From Alphaproteobacteria bacterium (GTDB taxonomy: Bacteria > Pseudomonadota > Alphaproteobacteria > Micropepsales > Micropepsaceae): a DNA stretch of 5,027 bases. Position numbers and translations under genes: made by a program. The stretch is from assembly GCA_003246795.1 (NCBI GenBank), contig QKCS01000197.1, forward strand, positions 1-5,027, written 5' to 3'. Below are positions 1-5,027 of this stretch, one piece after another. Under the pieces are notes generated by a model. It was not told the DNA's origin. It worked only from the letters and a program-made list of their open reading frames with translations, and made no database searches. Position 1 is the first letter of the stretch, and each line of letters begins with the position of its first letter.

Positions 1-1
1 C

Positions 2-247
2 CTCATCGGCCTTTCGGTCTACGACCAAGGCGGCGACAAGGTCGGCGAGGTTGCGGGCTTCCAGCACTTCGGCGCCGGCGACTTGTTGGAGATCAGACGG
101 GCAGGGGGCAAGACGAGCTTCGTGCCCTTCGCCGACAGCATGGTCCCCGACGTCGACGTCGAAGCCGGGCGCGTGACGTTGTCGGAAAGCGGCATGGCGG
201 TGCTCGCGGCCGACGAAGCCGCCGAACGAAAGGCCGGCCCGCGATGA
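2..247 (+). CDS. rimM: Ribosome maturation factor RimM, C-terminal part (5' end outside window)
   Basis: Open from the left edge in the frame starting at base 2; the 81 visible codons end at TGA 245-247. The start codon and the N-terminal RimM domain lie outside the window. The visible part matches the C-terminal PRC-barrel of RimM: it begins LIGLSVYDQGGDKVGEV, continues with the FGAGDLLEIRR strand and then FVPFADSMVPDVDVEAGRV, the same order as in E. coli RimM (a PRC strand, then the VPF and VDL-like elements). From family knowledge, RimM binds the 30S head near S19 and helps late 16S rRNA processing and assembly in the cytoplasm. The tail after the barrel is alanine-rich and ends in KAGPR; it looks species-specific. 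The stop overlaps the trmD start by 4 nt (ATGA), indicating translational coupling in the rpsP-rimM-trmD-rplS operon. The identification rests on both the residues and the position upstream of trmD. Confidence 0.9.
   Translation, partial: LIGLSVYDQGGDKVGEVAGFQHFGAGDLLEIRRAGGKTSFVPFADSMVPDVDVEAGRVTLSESGMAVLAADEAAERKAGPR
228..233 (+). promoter_or_regulatory. Ribosome binding site for trmD inside the end of rimM
   Basis: GAAAGG lies 10 nt before the trmD ATG at 244, within the last codons of rimM. It is a moderate Shine-Dalgarno match at a slightly long spacing. Together with the ATGA stop/start overlap it supports 244 as the trmD start. Confidence 0.5.
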
Positions 248-957
248 CCTGGGCTGCGACCGTTCTCACCGTCCTGCCGGAAATGTTCCCGGGTCCGCTT
301 GGGTTGTCGCTCTGCGGCAAGGCCCTCGCTGAAGAACGCTGGTCGTTCGAGACGATCGACATCCGCAAGTTCGCGACCACGCGTTACGGTTCGGTCGACG
401 ACACGCCGGCGGGCGGCGGGCCGGGCATGGTGATGCGCGCCGACATTCTGGCGAGCGCGATCGATTCCGTCGATCGCCGCGACCGACCCCTCGTTCTTTT
501 GTCGCCGCGCGGCGTGCCGCTGACGCAGGCCCGTGCGCGCGAATTGGCGGCGGGTCCGGGCGCCGTTCTCGTCTGCGGCCGCTTCGAAGGTGTCGACCAG
601 CGCGTGATCGACGCACGCGGGATGCAGGAGATTTCGGTCGGCGACTATGTGCTCTCGGGCGGCGAACTGCCCGCGATGATCCTGATCGACGCCGTCGCGC
701 GCCTGTTGCCCGGCGTCGTGGGCGCGGACGCCTCGCTCGACGAGGAAAGCTTCGAACACGGCCTGCTCGAATACCCGCATTATACGCGCCCGCATTCGTG
801 GGAAGGCCGCGAGATCCCGGCGGTTCTCACCTCCGGCCATCATCAGCGGATCCGCGAATGGCGTCGCGCGCAAAGCCACGAACTCACGAAATCACGCCGC
901 CCCGATCTGTGGGACGCCCATCGGCGTCGCACCGGCGCGGCCTCGACCAAAACATGA
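244..957 (+). CDS. trmD: tRNA (guanine-N1-)-methyltransferase TrmD
   Basis: 237 residues, near full length (E. coli TrmD is 255). TrmD uses S-adenosylmethionine to make m1G at position 37 of tRNAs with a G36G37 context, preventing +1 frameshifting; it is a cytoplasmic SPOUT-class dimer. Visible signatures in order: VDDTPAGGGPGMVM (51-64, E. coli VDDRPYGGGPGMLM), LSPRG (86-90), LVCGRFEGVDQRVID (109-123) and ISVGDYVLSGGELPA (130-144), which form the trefoil-knot cofactor site; then IDAVARLLPGVVG (148-160), with Arg153 matching catalytic Arg154 of E. coli; YPHYTRP (177-183); and VLTSGHHQRIREWRRAQS (194-211) of the C-terminal tRNA-binding domain. The residue aligned with the E. coli catalytic Asp169 reads Glu168 here. 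The start is the ATG overlapping the rimM stop; rplS begins 23 nt after the stop. Identity is certain; the effect of the Glu is not. Confidence 0.97.
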   Translation: MTWAATVLTVLPEMFPGPLGLSLCGKALAEERWSFETIDIRKFATTRYGSVDDTPAGGGPGMVMRADILASAIDSVDRRDRPLVLLSPRGVPLTQARARELAAGPGAVLVCGRFEGVDQRVIDARGMQEISVGDYVLSGGELPAMILIDAVARLLPGVVGADASLDEESFEHGLLEYPHYTRPHSWEGREIPAVLTSGHHQRIREWRRAQSHELTKSRRPDLWDAHRRRTGAASTKT

Positions 958-966
958 GAGGCGTTG

Positions 967-972
967 AAAGGA
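967..972 (+). promoter_or_regulatory. Ribosome binding site for rplS
   Basis: AAAGGA lies 8 nt before the ATG at 981, in the 23-nt gap after trmD. It decides the rplS start: the same frame is open back to 798 inside trmD, but only the ATG at 981 has this signal and gives the conserved L19 N-terminus MNIIQQLE. Confidence 0.75.
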
Positions 973-980
973 CGACAGCC

Positions 981-1418
981 ATGAACATCATCCAGCAACT
1001 CGAAGCCGAACAAGCCGCGGCACTCGCCAAGAGCGGCAAGAAGAAGAAAGCCACCGAATTCGTTCCAGGCGACACCGTGAAGGTCAACGTGAAGGTCGTC
1101 GAAGAATCCTTCGACGAAAAGACGAAGCAGACGAAGCGCCGCGAGCGCATTCAGGCGTTCGAAGGCGTCGTCATCGCCCGCGCCGGCCAGGGCCTGAACG
1201 AGAACTTCACGGTTCGGAAGATCTCCTACGGCGAAGGCGTGGAGCGCGTGTTCCCGATCTACAGCCCGCTCGTCGATTCGGTCGAGGTTCTGCGCCGCGG
1301 CCGCGTGCGCCGCGCGAAGCTCTATTATCTGAAGGGCTTGACCGGCAAGAAGGCGCGCATCACCGAGCGTCAGGAAAAAGGCGGCGCCGCTGACGAGGCT
1401 GCTGCCGAAAGCGCGTGA
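981..1418 (+). CDS. rplS: 50S ribosomal protein L19 (bL19)
   Basis: 145 residues from ATG 981; E. coli L19 is 115. bL19 sits at the 30S-50S interface of the ribosome. Family residues are plain: MNIIQQLEAEQ (1-11), FVPGDTVKVNVKVVE (27-41), RIQAFEGVVIARAGQGLN (56-73), FTVRKISYGEGVERVFPIYS (76-95), and RRGRVRRAKLYYL (105-117), ending in the TGKKARI segment. Three parts make it longer than E. coli L19: a lysine-rich stretch SGKKKK (18-23), a charged insertion of about 10 residues (42-55, ESFDEKTKQTKRRE) in the loop before RIQAFEG, and an Ala/Glu-rich tail (131-145). Tails like this are common in alphaproteobacterial L19; the loop insertion is less familiar to me. The start was chosen by the AAAGGA site and the conserved N-terminus. 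The gene follows trmD by 23 nt, and its stop overlaps the next gene's GTG (GTGA), so it is probably not the last gene of the transcript. Confidence 0.97.
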   Translation: MNIIQQLEAEQAAALAKSGKKKKATEFVPGDTVKVNVKVVEESFDEKTKQTKRRERIQAFEGVVIARAGQGLNENFTVRKISYGEGVERVFPIYSPLVDSVEVLRRGRVRRAKLYYLKGLTGKKARITERQEKGGAADEAAAESA

Positions 1419-1948
1419 CGGCCGGCGCGCCCGCCCGCGACATCCGCTTGGCCTTCGTCGGAGAGGCGAAGGCCATCGCAGCCCTCATCGAACGCGCCTA
1501 TCGCGGCGACGAGGCGCTGAAGAGTTGGACGACGGAAGCGCACATTCTGACCGGCCCGCGCACGGACCTCGAAGAAATCAAGGCGCTGTTGAGCGACCCA
1601 AAGAGCCGCTTCGTCGTTGCGACCGAAGGCGATGCGCTCGCCGCGTGCGCCCTCATTCGTGACGAAGGCGGCGTCGGCTACTTCGGCATGTTCGCCGTGC
1701 GTCCCGACCTGCAGGGCGCGAAACTCGGCCGCACGATGCTCGATGCCGCCGAACGCTACGCCCGCGACCTCTGGCGCGTGCCGCAGATGTACATGACGGT
1801 TATCAACCTGCGCGAAGATCTGATCGCCTACTACGAACGCCGGGGCTATCGCCGGACCGGCGAACAAAAACCCTTCCCCTTCGCAGACGGCATGGGCGCC
1901 GCCCGCCGGGATTTCCACTTGGCGGTGCTGCGCAAGGATTTGGCTTAA
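1415..1948 (+). CDS. GNAT-family N-acetyltransferase
   Basis: 177 residues from a GTG start that overlaps the rplS stop by 4 nt. The GNAT fold is readable: an N-terminal part with SWTTEAHILTGPRTD (37-51), a beta-strand SRFVVAT (64-70), motif A YFGMFAVRPDLQGAKLGRTM (89-108) for acetyl-CoA binding, and motif B with MTVINLREDLIAYYERRGY (127-145) followed by RRTGEQKPFPF (146-156). The last segments resemble a widespread subfamily of small cytoplasmic acetyltransferases without an assigned substrate, so I give no gene symbol. Within the pyrophosphate loop the usual second glycine (QGxGxG) reads Lys103 (QGAKLG). No good Shine-Dalgarno precedes the GTG, so translation probably depends on coupling to rplS. 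A TTG at 1448 is an alternative start but would lose the overlap. The stop TAA overlaps that of the convergent gene. GNAT identity is firm; the substrate is unknown. Confidence 0.88.
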   Translation: MTAGAPARDIRLAFVGEAKAIAALIERAYRGDEALKSWTTEAHILTGPRTDLEEIKALLSDPKSRFVVATEGDALAACALIRDEGGVGYFGMFAVRPDLQGAKLGRTMLDAAERYARDLWRVPQMYMTVINLREDLIAYYERRGYRRTGEQKPFPFADGMGAARRDFHLAVLRKDLA

Positions 1949-1951
1949 GCC
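1942..1951. repeat. 10-bp palindrome centred on two overlapping convergent stop codons
   Basis: GGCTTAAGCC is a perfect palindrome. Its centre TTAA supplies TAA for the + strand GNAT (1946-1948) and TAA for the - strand GNAT (1947-1945). As RNA it could form at most a 3-bp stem with a 4-nt loop and no U-tract follows on either strand, so it is not a credible intrinsic terminator. Confidence 0.6.
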
Positions 1952-2493
1952 GCGACCGGCCGTGCGCAGGTCTTCCGATACAGAACATGCCGCCGCAGGG
2001 GATCGCCCTCCGGCAATCGCGGGTGATCGAAATCTTCTTTGGGGTCGCGCGTCATGCCGATGCGCTCCATCACCGACCACGACGGCTTGTTCGCGGGCAC
2101 GGTGAAGGCGACGATTTGATCGAGGTTCAAATTCTCGAACCCGAATCGAAGGGCGGCTTTGGCAGCCTCGGTGGCGTAGCCCTTGCCCCAATGCGCGGGC
2201 GAAAGGCGCCATCCGACTTCGACCGCCGGCGTGAAGTGCGCCTCGAACCCGACATGCTGCAGCCCCAGGAACCCGATGAAGGGCGCGACCCCTGGCGCCT
2301 CGACCGCCCATACGCCGAAGCCGTGCGCGTGAAAGTGCTCTTCGAACTGCCGGATCAGCCGCCGCGTCACCTCGAGCCCGAAGGTCACGGGCATGTACCG
2401 CATGGCGACCGGGTTGGCATTGATCGCGGCGAAAGGCTGGGCGTCGGCTTCGCGCCAGTGTCGCAGGATCAAACGGTCGGTTTTGAGGGTCAC
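1945..2493 (-). CDS. RimJ/RimL-type GNAT acetyltransferase
   Basis: 182 residues if started at GTG 2493, giving the N-terminus (M)TLKTDRLILRHWREAD, which is how this family typically begins. The frame stays open to a TTG at 2547, but those 18 extra residues do not look like the family. Motif A of the Acetyltransf_3 (RimJ/RimL) group is clear at 92-111, EVGWRLSPAHWGKGYATEAA, with the HWGKGYATEA acetyl-CoA loop; motif B is FTVPANKPSWSVMERIGM (130-147), and DFDHPRLPEGDPLRRHVLYR (154-173) is a common C-terminal block. Relatives acetylate protein N-termini (RimJ on S5, RimL on L7/L12), small molecules or antibiotics; the sequence does not tell which, and adjacency to ribosomal genes is only suggestive. 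It runs against all other genes here, converging on the previous GNAT with a 4-nt overlap and diverging from leuC. A weak TAGAAT-like -10 on the - strand (2513-2508) would give a very short leader. Confidence 0.88.
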   Translation of the reverse strand: MTLKTDRLILRHWREADAQPFAAINANPVAMRYMPVTFGLEVTRRLIRQFEEHFHAHGFGVWAVEAPGVAPFIGFLGLQHVGFEAHFTPAVEVGWRLSPAHWGKGYATEAAKAALRFGFENLNLDQIVAFTVPANKPSWSVMERIGMTRDPKEDFDHPRLPEGDPLRRHVLYRKTCARPVAA

Positions 2494-2567
2494 AGACGGT
2501 ACGTCCAATTCTACATGCCAAGATGCGCGTTTTCCGTCCGACCGCAAGCGGCTATGTACAACGGACC
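2494..2567. promoter_or_regulatory. Divergent intergenic region between the - strand GNAT and leuC
   Basis: This 74-bp gap is the only place in the window with room for divergent promoters. On the - strand, TAGAAT (2513-2508) is the best -10-like hexamer, without a good -35. On the + strand, TATGTA (2553-2558) with TTTTCC (2530-2535) at 17-bp spacing is a poor sigma-70 match that would place the leuC transcript start next to its ATG. A short inverted repeat, GACG-GTA-CGTC (2495-2505), sits near the GNAT start. I see no leucine-codon-rich leader peptide or attenuator hairpin and no clear operator. The promoters are inferred from gene orientation rather than from strong motifs. Confidence 0.4.
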
Positions 2568-3968
2568 ATGACCACGACCCTCTACGACAAGATCTGGGAC
2601 GCCCACCTGGTGCACGAAGAACCGGGCGAGGCGAGCGTCCTCTACATCGACCGCCACTTGGTGCACGAGGTGACGAGCCCGCAGGCCTTCGAAGGCTTGC
2701 GGCTGGCTCACCGCAAGGTTCGCCGGCCCGAACTCACGCTCGCGGTCGCCGACCACAACGTGCCCACGACCGACCGCTCGAAGGGCATCGACGACCCGGA
2801 ATCCGCGCTCCAAGTCGCGACGCTCGAAAAGAACGCGAAGGCCTTCGGCATCACCTACTTCGCGATGGACGACATTCGCCAGGGCATCGTCCACATCGTG
2901 GGACCGGAACAGGGCCTGACGCTCCCGGGCCAAACGATCGTCTGCGGCGACAGCCACACGGCGACGCACGGCGCCTTCGGGGCGCTCGCCTTCGGCATCG
3001 GCACGAGCGAGGTCGAACACGTCCTCGCGACGCAGACGCTGTTGACCCGCCGTTCGAAGAACATGCGCGTCACCGTCGACGGCAAGATGGCGCCGGGCAT
3101 CACTGCGAAGGACATCATCCTCGCGATCATCGGCAAGATCGGCACGGCGGGTGGCACCGGCTACGTCATCGAATACGCGGGCGAAGCGATCCGCGCGTTA
3201 TCGATGGAAGGCCGCATGACGGTCTGCAACATGTCGATCGAAGGCGGCGCGCGCGCGGGCCTGATCGCGCCGGACGAAACGACGTTCGAATACCTCAAGG
3301 GCCGTCCCCACGCGCCGAAGGGCGCCGCCTGGGAAGCGGCCGTCCGCTATTGGCGCACGCTGAAGTCCGACGACGGCGCGAAGTTCGACACGGAAGTGAA
3401 GCTGAACGCCGCCGACATCCCGCCGCTCGTCACCTGGGGCACGTCGCCCGAGAACGTCGTGCCGATCACCGGCAAGGTCCCCGACCCCGCGCAAGAAAGC
3501 GACGCCGCGCGCCGTGCCTCGCTTGAGCGCATGCTCGACTACATGGGCCTGAAAGCGGGTACGGCGATGAAAGACTTGAAGGTCGACCGCGTCTTCATTG
3601 GCTCATGCACGAACGGCCGCATCGAAGACCTGCGCGAAGTCGCGAAGATCGTCGACGGCAGACAAGTGGCGGCGAACGTCGGCGCGATGATCGTGCCGGG
3701 TTCGGGTCTCGTGAAAGAACAAGCCGAACAGGAAGGCCTCGACAAAATCTTCGTGAAGGCGGGCTTCGAATGGCGCGAACCCGGCTGCTCGATGTGCCTG
3801 GCGATGAACGTTGACAAGCTCGCCCCCGGGGAACGCTGCGCCTCGACCTCAAACCGCAACTTCGAAGGAAGGCAGGGCAGGGGCGGCCGCACGCACTTGA
3901 TGTCCCCCGCCATGGCCGCAGCGGCCGCGATCAAGGGGCACTTGGCTGATGTCCGCGAACTTGAATAG
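2568..3968 (+). CDS. leuC: 3-isopropylmalate dehydratase large subunit
   Basis: 466 residues from ATG 2568, the same length as E. coli LeuC. With LeuD it forms the cytoplasmic isopropylmalate isomerase, converting 2-isopropylmalate to 3-isopropylmalate in leucine biosynthesis. Aconitase-family marks in order: LYIDRHLVHEVTSPQAFEGL (25-44), DHNVPTTDRSKGI (62-74), IVCGDSHTATHGAFGALAFG (124-143), GTSEVEHVLATQTL (145-158), GRMTVCNMSIEGGARAG (215-231), FIGSCTNGRIEDLR (343-356), EPGCSMCLAMN (404-414) and CASTSNRNFEGRQGRGGRTH (424-443). Cys347, Cys407 and Cys410 fall at the expected [4Fe-4S] ligand positions. The frame is open 15 codons further upstream (ATG 2523), but starting at 2568 gives MTTTLYDKIWDAH, matching the family's MAKTLYEKLFDAH. 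The ribosome binding site is poor (GGA only 2 nt from the ATG). leuD follows after 9 nt. Confidence 0.97.
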   Translation: MTTTLYDKIWDAHLVHEEPGEASVLYIDRHLVHEVTSPQAFEGLRLAHRKVRRPELTLAVADHNVPTTDRSKGIDDPESALQVATLEKNAKAFGITYFAMDDIRQGIVHIVGPEQGLTLPGQTIVCGDSHTATHGAFGALAFGIGTSEVEHVLATQTLLTRRSKNMRVTVDGKMAPGITAKDIILAIIGKIGTAGGTGYVIEYAGEAIRALSMEGRMTVCNMSIEGGARAGLIAPDETTFEYLKGRPHAPKGAAWEAAVRYWRTLKSDDGAKFDTEVKLNAADIPPLVTWGTSPENVVPITGKVPDPAQESDAARRASLERMLDYMGLKAGTAMKDLKVDRVFIGSCTNGRIEDLREVAKIVDGRQVAANVGAMIVPGSGLVKEQAEQEGLDKIFVKAGFEWREPGCSMCLAMNVDKLAPGERCASTSNRNFEGRQGRGGRTHLMSPAMAAAAAIKGHLADVRELE

Positions 3969-3971
3969 GAG
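3967..3971 (+). promoter_or_regulatory. Ribosome binding site for leuD overlapping the leuC stop
   Basis: AGGAG shares its first two bases with the leuC TAG stop (3966-3968) and lies 6 nt before the leuD ATG at 3978. It is the strongest Shine-Dalgarno match in the window and fixes the leuD start. Confidence 0.8.
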
Positions 3972-3977
3972 CCGACG

Positions 3978-4583
3978 ATGGAGAAATTCAAAACCCTGAC
4001 CGCCGTCGCGGCACCGCTGCCGATGATCAACGTCGACACCGACATGATCATCCCGAAGCAGTTTTTGAAGACGATTCAAAGAACGGGGTTGGGCAAGCAC
4101 TTGTTCGACGAAATGCGATACACGCCGGATGGTAAGGAAATACCGGATTTCGTGCTCAACAAGCCCGCCTACCGCAAGGCGCAGATTTTGGTCGCCGGTC
4201 AAAATTTCGGCTGCGGGTCGAGCCGCGAGCACGCACCGTGGGCGTTGCTCGACTTCGGCATCCGCTGCGTGATCGCGACGTCCTTCGCCGACATCTTCTT
4301 CAACAACTGCTTCAAGAACGGCATCTTGCCGATCGTCCTGCCGCAGGAAGAGGTCGACAAGCTGATGGACGACGCGAACCGCGGCGCGAACGCGGTCGTC
4401 ACCGTTGATCTCGAAAAACAGGAAATCCGCGGCCCCGACGGCGGCATGATCAAATTCGACGTCGACCCCTTCCGCAGACAATGCTTGCTGAACGGCTGGG
4501 ACGACATCGGCCTGACGATGCGCCACGAAAATAGCATCGACACCTTCGAAGCCAAACGCCGCGCCTCCTCGCCCTGGATGTAA
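3978..4583 (+). CDS. leuD: 3-isopropylmalate dehydratase small subunit
   Basis: 201 residues, the same length as E. coli LeuD. This is the swivelling domain of the isopropylmalate isomerase and pairs with LeuC to complete the active site. Visible marks: VAAPLPMINVDTDMIIPKQF (10-29), with the NVDTDMIIP segment near the active site; LKTIQRTGLGKHLFDEMRY (30-48); the signature NFGCGSSREHAPWALLDFGI (76-95), containing the substrate-contacting GCGSSREHA; VIATSFADIFFNNCFKNGIL (98-117); and a C-terminal DPFRRQCLLNGWDDIGLTM (163-181). The start is set by AGGAG at good spacing. It follows leuC by 9 nt and precedes leuB by 1 nt, so the three are presumably one transcript. The first third uses somewhat more AT-rich codons than its neighbours, but residue conservation gives no reason to suspect foreign origin. 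Confidence 0.97.
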   Translation: MEKFKTLTAVAAPLPMINVDTDMIIPKQFLKTIQRTGLGKHLFDEMRYTPDGKEIPDFVLNKPAYRKAQILVAGQNFGCGSSREHAPWALLDFGIRCVIATSFADIFFNNCFKNGILPIVLPQEEVDKLMDDANRGANAVVTVDLEKQEIRGPDGGMIKFDVDPFRRQCLLNGWDDIGLTMRHENSIDTFEAKRRASSPWM

Positions 4584-4584
4584 G

Positions 4585-5027
4585 ATGACAAAGCACCTCC
4601 TTCTCCTCCCCGGCGACGGCATCGGGCCCGAAGTCTCGGCCGAAGTCGAACGCGTCATCGCCTGGTTCAACGCCAAAGTGGGCACGAAGTTCGAGACCGA
4701 CAGCGACCTCGTCGGCGGCGCGTCGTTCGACAGGCACGGCACGCCGATCACCGAACCCGCGATGAAAAAGGCGCTCGCCGCCGATGCGGTCCTTTTCGGC
4801 GCGGTCGGCGGTCCGAAATGGGCCAAGGCGCCCTATGACAAGCGGCCGGAGGCGGCGCTCCTGCGTTTGCGCAAGGATTTGGGCCTCTTCGCGAACCTGC
4901 GCCCTGCGCTCTGCTTCGACGCGCTGAAAGCGTCGTCCACGCTGAAGCCCGAGATCGTCTCGGGCCTCGATATCATGATCGTCCGCGAACTCACGGGCGG
5001 CGTCTATTTCGGCGAACCGCGCGGCAT
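4585..5027 (+). CDS. leuB: 3-isopropylmalate dehydrogenase, N-terminal part (3' end outside window)
   Basis: Starts at ATG 4585, one base after the leuD stop, and runs open to the right edge: 147 codons plus 2 bases, about 40% of the usual 350-370 residues. LeuB oxidises and decarboxylates 3-isopropylmalate with NAD+ to 4-methyl-2-oxopentanoate. Seen in the sequence: HLLLLPGDGIGPEV (4-17), the beta-decarboxylating dehydrogenase N-terminus; DAVLFGAVGGPKW (67-79); the substrate loop ALLRLRKDLGLFANLRPA (91-108), with Arg96 and Arg106 at the malate-binding arginine positions; and IVRELTGGVYFGEPRG (132-147), with Arg134 and Tyr141. The EALLxLRK-type loop with its hydrophobic leucines favours isopropylmalate over isocitrate or tartrate as substrate, and the leuCD context agrees. 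A weak GGA at 4576-4578, 6 nt before the ATG, may serve as ribosome binding site; coupling to leuD is likely. The catalytic Lys and Asp residues and the NAD site lie outside the window. Confidence 0.95.
   Translation, partial: MTKHLLLLPGDGIGPEVSAEVERVIAWFNAKVGTKFETDSDLVGGASFDRHGTPITEPAMKKALAADAVLFGAVGGPKWAKAPYDKRPEAALLRLRKDLGLFANLRPALCFDALKASSTLKPEIVSGLDIMIVRELTGGVYFGEPRG

Noticed and set aside
19..879. Long open frame (286 codons) on the - strand across the end of rimM and trmD
   Set aside because: It lies antisense to the well-conserved trmD and its protein is Arg/Ala-rich with no recognisable domain; a typical high-GC shadow.
1370..2521. 383-codon open frame on the - strand spanning both GNAT genes
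   Set aside because: Its product is Arg/Ala-rich and out of frame with the RimJ/RimL-type GNAT on the same strand, whose motifs are intact in the adjacent frame. It is a shadow, not a frameshifted gene.
2504..2521. Sigma-54-like TTGGCATGTAGAATTGGA on the - strand before the RimJ/RimL-type gene
   Set aside because: It has a GG resembling a -24 element, but there is no GC at the required -12 spacing, so it does not fit the sigma-54 consensus.
2494..2547. 18-residue N-terminal extension of the - strand GNAT from TTG 2547
   Set aside because: The extension has no family resemblance and no ribosome binding site; GTG 2493 gives the usual RimJ/RimL N-terminus.
2542..2551. CCGCAAGCGG inverted repeat before leuC as a terminator or attenuator stem
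   Set aside because: The arms are only 4 bp with a 2-nt loop and no U-tract; too small to be a functional hairpin.
2393..3526. 377-codon open frame on the + strand overlapping leuC in another frame
   Set aside because: The composition is biased to Arg, His and Gly with no domain, while leuC in its own frame is fully conserved over the same bases.
4594..4608. Run of four leucine codons at the start of leuB as a possible regulatory leucine-sensing stretch
   Set aside because: HLLLLPGDGIG is the ordinary hydrophobic first strand of the LeuB family, and no attenuator hairpin is seen nearby.
3849..4826. 325-codon open frame on the - strand across leuD and early leuB
   Set aside because: It is antisense to two conserved enzymes, with no recognisable motif and no ribosome binding site that I could see.

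Overview
The window is a GC-rich stretch of bacterial chromosome, almost certainly from an alphaproteobacterium. The evidence is the rimM-trmD-rplS order joined to a leuC-leuD-leuB cluster, together with the wording of LeuC, LeuD and L19, which resembles alphaproteobacterial homologues more than enterobacterial ones (for example the DHNVPTTDRSKGI segment of LeuC). I cannot name the genus. The DNA is densely coding on one strand or the other. Long open frames on opposite strands and in other frames are shadows caused by the high GC content.

Region 1 (1-1418, + strand) is the 3' part of the conserved rpsP-rimM-trmD-rplS operon. It holds the C-terminal PRC-barrel part of the 16S/30S maturation factor RimM (cut by the window edge), the tRNA m1G37 methyltransferase TrmD (4-nt ATGA overlap with rimM), and ribosomal protein L19 (23 nt after trmD, with a clear ribosome binding site). 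rpsP would be expected just outside the left edge.

Region 2 (1415-2493) holds two unrelated GNAT-family acetyltransferases facing each other. The first (+) overlaps the rplS stop by 4 nt (GTGA) and looks like a fourth member of the translation operon. The second (-) is of the RimJ/RimL type. Their stop codons overlap in a TTAA tetranucleotide inside a 10-bp palindrome, so there is no intergenic space between them.

Region 3 (2494-5027, + strand) is a short divergent intergenic region of about 74 bp followed by leuC, leuD and leuB (cut by the right edge). LeuC and LeuD form the isopropylmalate isomerase and LeuB is 3-isopropylmalate dehydrogenase, which together are steps 2 and 3 of leucine biosynthesis. 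The genes are tightly packed: 9 nt between leuC and leuD, 1 nt between leuD and leuB. leuA is not in the window.

I see no RNA genes, mobile elements, CRISPR, or convincing factor-independent terminators. Nothing here amounts to a new system. The points worth a second look are small: a Glu at the TrmD position that is the catalytic Asp in E. coli, an extra charged loop in L19, the two GNAT genes lodged between housekeeping operons, the overlapping convergent stops, and the weak or absent Shine-Dalgarno sequence before leuC.
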